Part shown: piece by piece, positions 58,389-64,000 of the stretch
Position numbering within the stretch: position 1 is the first letter of the stretch
Layout: each line of letters begins with the position of its first letter
From: Azospirillum brasilense
GTDB taxonomy: Bacteria > Pseudomonadota > Alphaproteobacteria > Azospirillales > Azospirillaceae
Assembly: GCF_022023855.1 (NCBI RefSeq)
Contig: NZ_CP059450.1
Location: 1,537,001-1,601,000 of the forward strand
Direction of reading: 5' to 3'
DNA: 64,000 bases
Program-made: the position numbers and the translations under genes
The notes under the pieces: generated by a model
The model's input: the letters and a program-made list of their open reading frames with translations, nothing else
Told to the model about the DNA's origin: nothing
The model's database searches: none

Positions 58389-59135
58389 TTATCCTTTCCA
58401 CGGACGGCGCAGCAGCCACCGCTCAAGCCCGGCGGCGGCCTGATAAACGATCATGCCCAGCACCGTGATGACGATGAACAGGGCGAACATCATGGTCGAA
58501 TCCATCATCCCCTGCGCCGCGATGATCGAGGCGCCCAGCCCCTGCCGCCCCCCGATGAACTCGCCGACGACGGCGCCGACCAGCGCCAGCACCACGGCGA
58601 CGCGCAAACCCGCCAGGATCACCGGCAGGCCGGAGGGGATCTTCAGCCGCAAGAGGGTCTGCAGGCGGGTCGCCCGCAGCATCCGGAACAGCTCCCGCTT
58701 GTTGGGATCGACCTGCTGGAGGCCGGTCATGGTGTTTTCCAAAAGCGGGAAGAAGCAGATCAGCGCCGTGATGACGACGGTGGAGGTCATGCCGAAGCCG
58801 AACCAGACGATGAACAGCGGCCCCAGCGCCAGCTTCGGCACCACCTGGCTGGCGAGGATGTAGGGGTAGAACAGGCGGCGCAGCACCGGCACCTCGGCCA
58901 GCAGCACCCCGGCGAGGAAGCCGACGGTGCAGCCGGCGGCGAGGCCCATCGCCATCTCCGCCGTGGTGACCCAGAGATGCGGCAGCAGGTATCCCCCCGC
59001 CAGCCCGTCCCACAGCGTGCGCAGCACCGCCGACGGCAGCGGCACGACCAGCGCGGACACCCCCGCCACCCGGCAATAGACCTCCCACCCCGCCAGCAGC
59101 AGCACGAGCAGCAGGACGGAGGCGGCACGGACCAT
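58389..59135 (-). CDS. ABC transporter permease (SsuC/ThiX-like)
   Basis: About 248 residues, six helices, BPD_transp_1 fold. The EAA loop that contacts the ATPase lies around PNKRELFRMLRATRLQTLLR, with LPVILAGLRVAVVLALVGAV after it. The ATG overlaps the ATPase stop as TGATG, and the binding-protein gene starts 7 bp after its stop, so all three make one transporter. The same family serves sulfonate, taurine and pyrimidine uptake. Confidence 0.9.
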   Translation of the reverse strand: MVRAASVLLLVLLLAGWEVYCRVAGVSALVVPLPSAVLRTLWDGLAGGYLLPHLWVTTAEMAMGLAAGCTVGFLAGVLLAEVPVLRRLFYPYILASQVVPKLALGPLFIVWFGFGMTSTVVITALICFFPLLENTMTGLQQVDPNKRELFRMLRATRLQTLLRLKIPSGLPVILAGLRVAVVLALVGAVVGEFIGGRQGLGASIIAAQGMMDSTMMFALFIVITVLGMIVYQAAAGLERWLLRRPWKG

Positions 59136-59908
59136 CACGACGCGCGCTCCAGCGCCATGCCGCTGTCGGTCTTGCCATCCATGGCGTGGCGCAGCTCCAG
59201 GCACAGGGCGTTGAAACGGGGGCTGTAGAGGACGTCGCGCCCGCGCGGGCGGGCCAGCGGCACCGGCAGGGCGTGGCGCAGGTGCCCGCCCTCCATCACC
59301 GCCACCCGGTCGGCCAAATAGACCGCCTCCGCGATGTCATGGGTGACGAACAGCACGGTGGTGCGGTGCCGGGCGCAGAGCTTCAGCAGGTCGTCCTGCA
59401 ACTCCTCCCGCGTGATGGCGTCGAGCGCGGCGAAGGGCTCGTCGAGCAGGAGCAGCGGCGGCTCGGTGACCAGCGCACGGGCCAGCGCGACGCGGCTCTG
59501 CTGCCCGCCCGACAATTGGCTGGGGTAGCGCCCTTCCAGTCCGGACAGGCCGACGAGGTGCAGCAGTTCCTCTGCCTTGCGGCGGTCCGCCGGCTGCGGG
59601 CGGCGTGTCAGCGACACCGGAAGCAGCAGGTTGTCGAGCACCGTCCGCCAGTCCAGCAGCGTCGGCGCCTGGAAGACGAAGCCGACCTGGGCGCCCGGCC
59701 CCCGCACCGGCTCCCCCTGGATGCGGACGGTTCCGGTGGAGGGGGCGAGCAGCCCGGCGACCAGCTTCAGCAGGGTCGTCTTGCCGCAGCCGCTGCGCCC
59801 GACCAGCGCGTGGAACTCGCCCTCCCCGATGGTCCAGTCGATGCGGTCCAGGATGGTGCCGCCGCTCGGGACGCCGTAACCGGCCTGTTCGATGCTGACG
59901 AAGCTCAT
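59135..59908 (-). CDS. ABC transporter ATP-binding protein (SsuB/ThiZ-like)
   Basis: A 257-residue ATPase with ALVGRSGCGKTTLLKLVAGL (Walker A), Q-loop VFQAPTLLDWRTV, signature LSGGQQSRVALARAL, LLLLDEPFAALDAIT (Walker B) and H-loop VTHDIAEAVYLADR. It energises the permease encoded next. It starts 10 bp after the LuxC-like gene and overlaps the permease by 1 bp. Confidence 0.93.
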   Translation of the reverse strand: MSFVSIEQAGYGVPSGGTILDRIDWTIGEGEFHALVGRSGCGKTTLLKLVAGLLAPSTGTVRIQGEPVRGPGAQVGFVFQAPTLLDWRTVLDNLLLPVSLTRRPQPADRRKAEELLHLVGLSGLEGRYPSQLSGGQQSRVALARALVTEPPLLLLDEPFAALDAITREELQDDLLKLCARHRTTVLFVTHDIAEAVYLADRVAVMEGGHLRHALPVPLARPRGRDVLYSPRFNALCLELRHAMDGKTDSGMALERAS

Positions 59909-59918
59909 GGCCGGCGCC

Positions 59919-61367
59919 TCAATCCGTGTAGGGGGCGAAAATGTCCGCCGCCCGTTCCGCCGAGCCTTCGATCTCGGTCATGGTGACGAGGTCCAGCAGG
60001 TTGAACCGCCCGTCATGGTGCCAGCCCGCCTCCGGCGCGGTCATGCGGCCGAGCGCGCAGAGGCGCGTCACCCCGACCGCCCCCAGCGCCCCGGCGAGCG
60101 CGAACAGCTCTTCCGGTGCGGCGGCGATGCCCACGGTCTGGAGGAAGGCGCGGTAGGGCGCCAGCCCCGGCACCGCGTCGGCCAGCCGGCCCACCGCCCC
60201 CACCGTCACCGTGCGGTTCAGCCCACAGGGCGAGAGGCCGTCCGCCGCGTCCGTATAGGCGACCGCCCAGCTTCCCGCCGGATCGCCGAGCAGGGCGCGG
60301 CTGGGGTCGGCAAAGCCCTTCGTCTCCTCCGCGTTGCGCCAGGACGCGACGCTGCCCGCCTCGCCCATCGACAGGGGGCGGCGCGGGAACTTGCCGCCGA
60401 GGGCGTCCAGCTCATGCGCCAGATAGCCGGCGAACGCGCGCGGCGACACCCGCCCGCCGCGCTCCACGAAAAAGGTCTGGGGCGAGTAGCAGCCCTGCTG
60501 GTCGTAGCGCGCCACGTCGTAGGCCGCCTGCCGGGCCACCGCCCCCGCCTTCCCGGCGTCGAGCGCGGACCGGGAGACCATGCCGAAGCTGATCTTGTGG
60601 CCGTAGGGCAGAAAGCGCGTGGTGATCGGCACCCGCGCCCGGATGGCCTCCAGCGCGTCGTTGCCGCCATAGGCGACCACCGTATCGGCGCGACCCAGCC
60701 ACGCCCGCTCCGCCACCTCGTCGCCGCCCTTCCACCAGACGATGGCGATGCAGTCGGCCAGCTCCGGGTCGATCTCCGCCAGGATTTGCGCGAACCAGCC
60801 GGCGAACAGCGGCTCGGCGCTCGGCAGCTTGCCGACCGTGCCGGCCTTGACCAGCAGGCCGGAAATCAGGCTCCACAGCGGCAGACCCGGCACGTTGCCT
60901 GCCCAGACATGCAGCAGCAGTTCGGGCCCGAAAGCGCGGGCGAAGCCGCCCTTGGGCATGGGCTGAAAATCGTCGAGCACCGCCGGGTTGGCAAAATCCT
61001 CGGCGATGAACTTCCGCAGCTCCGGCCCGCGGAAGGTCTTCAGATAGCCGGTCAGCCCCAGCCGGACCATCTCGGCGTCGTAGCCGGTGACCAGCGGCAG
61101 CAGCCGTTCCGCCTTTTGCCGCCACGGGTCGTCGCGGTCGAGCAGCCGGGCGACGGCGCGGTCGATGGTGGCGGCGATCTCCGCAACGGTGCGGCTTCGC
61201 AAATAGGTCCGCGCGTTCGTCCGCACCCGCGTTGCCAATTCAGCGATCTGCGCCTCGGCCAGCACCGGCACCGCCACGTCGAGCGTTTCGGCGCCGCGCC
61301 GGAAGGTCAGCGTCCGCCAACCCACCGCGTCGGCGGACAGCCCCGGCAGATGCCCGGCGCGCTCCAT
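59919..61367 (-). CDS. LuxC-like acyl thioester (acyl-CoA) reductase
   Basis: About 482 residues of the LuxC family (aldehyde-dehydrogenase-like fold). Evidence: PELLLHVWAGNVPGLPLWSL (nucleotide-binding region), and DQQGCYSPQTFFVE, where Cys293 matches the catalytic, acyl-accepting cysteine of LuxC; VARYDQQGC precedes it. LuxC reduces an acyl group to aldehyde with NADPH. No luciferase genes are near, so this is not a light-emission system. The ATG overlaps the luxE-like stop as TGATG. The natural substrate here is unknown. Confidence 0.85.
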   Translation of the reverse strand: MERAGHLPGLSADAVGWRTLTFRRGAETLDVAVPVLAEAQIAELATRVRTNARTYLRSRTVAEIAATIDRAVARLLDRDDPWRQKAERLLPLVTGYDAEMVRLGLTGYLKTFRGPELRKFIAEDFANPAVLDDFQPMPKGGFARAFGPELLLHVWAGNVPGLPLWSLISGLLVKAGTVGKLPSAEPLFAGWFAQILAEIDPELADCIAIVWWKGGDEVAERAWLGRADTVVAYGGNDALEAIRARVPITTRFLPYGHKISFGMVSRSALDAGKAGAVARQAAYDVARYDQQGCYSPQTFFVERGGRVSPRAFAGYLAHELDALGGKFPRRPLSMGEAGSVASWRNAEETKGFADPSRALLGDPAGSWAVAYTDAADGLSPCGLNRTVTVGAVGRLADAVPGLAPYRAFLQTVGIAAAPEELFALAGALGAVGVTRLCALGRMTAPEAGWHHDGRFNLLDLVTMTEIEGSAERAADIFAPYTD

Positions 61368-62461
61368 CAGGGCGCCCGCGCCGCTTTGAGGAAGTCCTCG
61401 ACCGCCATGGAGCAGCCCTTGGCGTCCGCCCCGTCGGCCCGGCCGAGAAGCTGGAAGCCGCCCTCCACCTCCACCCCCGCATCCTCGGTCAGGATGGCCG
61501 AGGCGCAGTTGAAATGGGCCAGATCGTGATGGACGAGCACGCCGACGCTGCCGCGCGGCACCTCCTGCCCGGTCAGCGGGTTGATGACCCGGCTGCGTAT
61601 CCAGTGCGGTCCGGACTTCACCGACGGGCAGGTCTCGTTGCCGTCGTCGTAGAACTGGGTGCTCAGCTCGGTCATGCCGTACATGTTGATGCACAAGCGG
61701 CGCGGCACGCCGAAGGTCGCGGACAGGCGGCTGTAGAACTCCTCCGCCGCCATCTCCCGCGACTGGCCCTTGAAGCCGCCGGTGTCAAGGATGCGGCTGC
61801 CCGCCGGCAGGACGAAGCTCCGCCCCCGCTCGGCCAGCGCGTCCATCAGATGCACGACGCTGAAGCTCGCCCCCAGCAGGGCATAGGGTTCGCCGGTCGT
61901 CTCGGCGCGGGACAGCGCCTCGATCGCCCCGTCCACGTCCAGCCCGGCGTCGGTGATGAGGTAGCGGCTGTCCGCCGTCCCGAACTCGCTCTTCGCCAGC
62001 GCCAGATAATGGGCGAGCGAGGAGTTGGGCATCGCCTGCTCGGTCGGGAACAGGATGCCCATGCGCAGCCGCTCGAAGTTACCCCCGTAAGGATTGGCCA
62101 TGAAGCGGCGGCGGAAATTGACGGTCATCGAGCGGTCGTAGACCGCCAGCGTCGGGTGGTGGCTCTTGCCGCGCACGCCTTTGGTGGTGCCGCTGGTCAT
62201 GAAGACGTGCGGGCATTCCTCCGGCGGGCGTCCGCTCAGCGTCAGGTCCTTGAAGGCGCTGATCGGGACGGCGGGCACGTCGCGCCAGCTCTTCACCGTG
62301 CGCAGGGTGCGCGCCCGCTGGGTGGCGAAGCGGCGGTAGGGGGCGTTGGTCTCGAACTGGTGGGCGAAGACGGCCAGCGCCATGCGGTTGAACGCCTCCT
62401 CGTCCGCCTCTCCGGCGGCGATGAAGGCCAGCAGGTCTTCGACAAGTTGGGCTTCGGTCAC
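61367..62461 (-). CDS. LuxE-like acyl-protein synthetase / acyltransferase
   Basis: About 364 residues in the LuxE/PaaK adenylate-forming family. Motifs: VPAVPISAFKDLTL, AMP-binding VFMTSGTTKGVRGKS (TSGTTKG at about 89-95), and the later INMYGMTELSTQFYD. LuxE activates a carboxylic acid with ATP and passes the acyl group to LuxC. It is the first gene after the TPP riboswitch. The start is uncertain: GTG 62461 has AAAAGG upstream; TTG 62491 and GTG codons at 62473 or 62485 are in frame too. Confidence 0.82.
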   Translation of the reverse strand: MTEAQLVEDLLAFIAAGEADEEAFNRMALAVFAHQFETNAPYRRFATQRARTLRTVKSWRDVPAVPISAFKDLTLSGRPPEECPHVFMTSGTTKGVRGKSHHPTLAVYDRSMTVNFRRRFMANPYGGNFERLRMGILFPTEQAMPNSSLAHYLALAKSEFGTADSRYLITDAGLDVDGAIEALSRAETTGEPYALLGASFSVVHLMDALAERGRSFVLPAGSRILDTGGFKGQSREMAAEEFYSRLSATFGVPRRLCINMYGMTELSTQFYDDGNETCPSVKSGPHWIRSRVINPLTGQEVPRGSVGVLVHHDLAHFNCASAILTEDAGVEVEGGFQLLGRADGADAKGCSMAVEDFLKAARAP

Positions 62462-62555
62462 GTCCGCACACACCTTTTGCAGCACCAACAAACTGTTGCC
62501 GGGACAAGCGGTGTCTGGATGGAATGGGGGTACGCCGTGCCGCCCTTCAGTCCCG

Positions 62556-62661
62556 TCCCTACGCCGGTATGACCCGGATCAGGTTCGATGGGTCACCGCG
62601 TTGTCCGGACGAAAGCGCCGGACCGGCGGAGTCTCAGCCTCCTAGCGAGGCCCCCCAGGGA
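62556..62661 (-). promoter_or_regulatory. TPP riboswitch (THI element)
   Basis: Minus strand RNA carries the conserved blocks: UCCCU 5' of P1, GGGGGGCC, GGAGGCUGAGAC (pyrimidine-sensing J2/3), an extended P3/P3a arm with a UUUCG loop, ACCUGAUCCGGGUCAU and ACCGGCGUAGGGA closing P1. About 95 nt separate its end from the GTG 62461 start of the LuxE-like gene. Known elements of this class repress downstream genes when thiamine pyrophosphate binds; whether this one acts on transcription or translation is not clear from the leader. Confidence 0.93.
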
Positions 62662-62670
62662 ACACTTCGC

Positions 62671-62699
62671 AAGCTAAGGGACCGGCCTCCGCCCGTCAA
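62671..62699 (-). promoter_or_regulatory. promoter of the TPP-riboswitch operon
   Basis: Minus strand TTGACG (62699-62694), 17-bp spacer, TAGCTT (62676-62671). The predicted start (about 62664) is immediately before the riboswitch P1 stem, so the aptamer begins the transcript. Confidence 0.75.
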
Positions 62700-62794
62700 G
62701 GATGACCGGCGCTCCGCCCGTGGCACCCCCACAACCGCCGTGATAGGATCCGCGCCCGCGGGCGGCTGACGCCGGCGGCAGAACGGGGAACGGC

Positions 62795-64000
62795 ATGGTG
62801 AGGATCGAGGACTGCACGCTGGTGTTCGCCGACACGGCGAACCACGCCCTGGTCGAGATGGCCATCCGGGACAGCATCGCCGCCTGCCGCTTCTCCAGCG
62901 TCCTGCTGCTCTCCGACCGCGACCCGAAGATCCCCGGCGTCGATTTCCACCGCATCGCCCCGATTAACGACATCGACGACTATTCGGACACCATCAACGT
63001 CCGCCTGCGCCGGCTGGTGACGACGGGCCATGTCCTGATCGCCCAGTGGGACGGCTTCGTCGCCGAACCGCAGGCCTGGACGGAGGAGTTCCGCGCCTTC
63101 GACTACATCGGCGCCCGCTGGGGCTGGTACGAGGACGGCATGACGGTGGGGAACGGCGGCTTCTCCCTGCGCTCCGCCGCTCTGCTCGACCGGCTGCGCG
63201 ACCTGCCCTTCGAGGCCGGCATCCCCGAGGACCACGTTATTTGCCGGACCGAGCGCCCGACGCTGGAAAAGACCGGCATCCGCTTCGCCCCGGAGGCCGT
63301 GGCCGACCGTTTCGCCTTCGAGCGGACGCCGGTACCGGGGCCGGCCTTCGGCTTCCACGGCCTGTTCAACTTCGGCAAGGTGCTGGGCGACCGCGCGCTG
63401 GAGGAGCGGATCGAGGTCATGGACGGTCCGCTCCTCGACAAGCGCGAATACACCGACCTGATGACTAGCCTCGCGCTGTCCGGACGCAAGGCCCCCTTCG
63501 CCTCCATGGTCCGCAAGCTGGTGGCGCGGCGGGACGAGACGTTCCTGCGCTCCCAGATCACCGAATGGACGACCGGTGTGCAGCGGGATTATGTGCTGGC
63601 CCTGGCCGATGCCGTGCAGACGACGGCGGCGCCGGGATCGCGCTGGCCGGCGGTGGCCTCGCCGCAGCGCCGCCAGCCGAAGATCTACGACTGCTTCACC
63701 TTCCACAACGAACTCGACCTTCTGGAGCTGCGCTTCCGCGAGTTGTACGACACGGTCGACCAGTTCGTGATCGTCGAGGCCAAGCAGACCTTCGCCGGTG
63801 CGCCGAAGCCGCTGCATTTCATGGAGGAACGCGACCGCTTCCTGCCCTTCCTGGACAAGGTGAAGCTGGTCGTCGCCCCCGATTTCCCGGAAACCGACAA
63901 TCCCTGGGTGCGCGAGCGGGCGCAGCGGAACGCCATCGCGCTCGGTCTGGACAAGGTGGAGCCGGACGACATCATCGTCATTTCGGACGTGGACGAGATC
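62795..64000 (+). CDS. DUF5672-GT17 fusion glycosyltransferase, 5' part (cut by window edge)
   Basis: At least 402 residues, open at the right edge. The N-terminal part (about 1-220) resembles DUF5672: VLLLSDRDPKIPGVDFHRI, LIAQWDGFVAEPQAW, IGARWGWYEDGMTVGNGGFS and LRSAALLDRL. The second part (from about 285) resembles GT17: YDCFTFHNELDLLELRFREL, VDQFVIVEAKQTFAG, LPFLDKVKLVV and DDIIVISDVDEI, with the DxD-like metal site at the cut end. Both are sugar-transfer-type domains, so it may add sugars in surface polysaccharide synthesis. ATG 62795 has GGGGAA upstream. The sequence reported is partial and may change with the flanking data. Confidence 0.8.
   Translation, partial: MVRIEDCTLVFADTANHALVEMAIRDSIAACRFSSVLLLSDRDPKIPGVDFHRIAPINDIDDYSDTINVRLRRLVTTGHVLIAQWDGFVAEPQAWTEEFRAFDYIGARWGWYEDGMTVGNGGFSLRSAALLDRLRDLPFEAGIPEDHVICRTERPTLEKTGIRFAPEAVADRFAFERTPVPGPAFGFHGLFNFGKVLGDRALEERIEVMDGPLLDKREYTDLMTSLALSGRKAPFASMVRKLVARRDETFLRSQITEWTTGVQRDYVLALADAVQTTAAPGSRWPAVASPQRRQPKIYDCFTFHNELDLLELRFRELYDTVDQFVIVEAKQTFAGAPKPLHFMEERDRFLPFLDKVKLVVAPDFPETDNPWVRERAQRNAIALGLDKVEPDDIIVISDVDEI

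Noticed and set aside
59919..62461. Bioluminescence (lux) operon
   Set aside because: LuxC- and LuxE-like genes are present but luxA, luxB, luxD and luxI/R are not, and the leader is a TPP riboswitch.

Overview
This is a GC-rich (about 70 %) chromosomal segment of an alphaproteobacterium, most likely an Azospirillum of the A. brasilense group. The best evidence is glutamate synthase. It has the order gltD then gltB, a 482-residue beta subunit, and a 1515-residue alpha subunit whose Cys37 follows a 36-residue propeptide, all as known for the A. brasilense enzyme. The housekeeping order ubiG | lysC-ptsP-rodZ-ispG-prfA-prmC-DUF4167-clpB and the block hpf-rpoN-lptBAC-kdsD are also typically alphaproteobacterial. 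No prophage, integrase, transposase or CRISPR array is visible. Species assignment is from memory of protein features, not from an alignment.

Left part (1-14 kb): the 5' part of argD, an ABC-2 permease, recX, an exported barrel-like protein, rpmB with a good promoter, a phasin, meaB, a heme oxygenase next to an Atm1-like ABC exporter, a chemoreceptor, an SH3 lipoprotein, azlCD, a PhyH-type dioxygenase and a TrhA/hemolysin-III protein. Middle (14-39 kb): clpB, a Nudix hydrolase, a MOSC protein, then the translation/isoprenoid/PTS block read leftwards. prfA and prmC are split by a palindromic repeat plus a DUF559 nuclease-fold gene, and a divergent glutamyl-tRNA reductase gene lies upstream of prfA. 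After ubiG and a bidirectional terminator come ptsN, hpf, rpoN, lptB, lptA, lptC, kdsD, an RNase D-like gene and tRNA-Leu(CAG) with its promoter. Together ptsP, ptsN, rpoN and gltDB make this a nitrogen-control neighbourhood.

Right part (39-64 kb): an NDUFA9-type dehydrogenase, an MFS transporter, uppP, gltD-gltB, a GNAT enzyme, a GST and a 56-residue protein. Next is a redox module: PepSY, response regulator and histidine kinase (with chrA beyond) diverge from a 51-residue membrane peptide, cytochrome b561, a DUF1924 cytochrome c and a diheme cytochrome c. A symmetric operator-like element lies between the two arms.

The most unusual system is at 56.6-62.7 kb. A canonical promoter leads directly into a TPP (thiamine pyrophosphate) riboswitch. 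This is followed by six tightly packed genes: LuxE-like acyl ligase/transferase, LuxC-like acyl thioester reductase, ABC ATPase, permease, NMT1/THI5-like binding protein and an SDR dehydrogenase. I infer a thiamine-repressed uptake-and-reduction route (acid to aldehyde to alcohol) for a thiamine-related carboxylic acid. Three copies of a nested palindromic intergenic repeat (about 10.4, 20.0 and 56.5 kb) mark the window. The right edge cuts a DUF5672-GT17 fusion glycosyltransferase.
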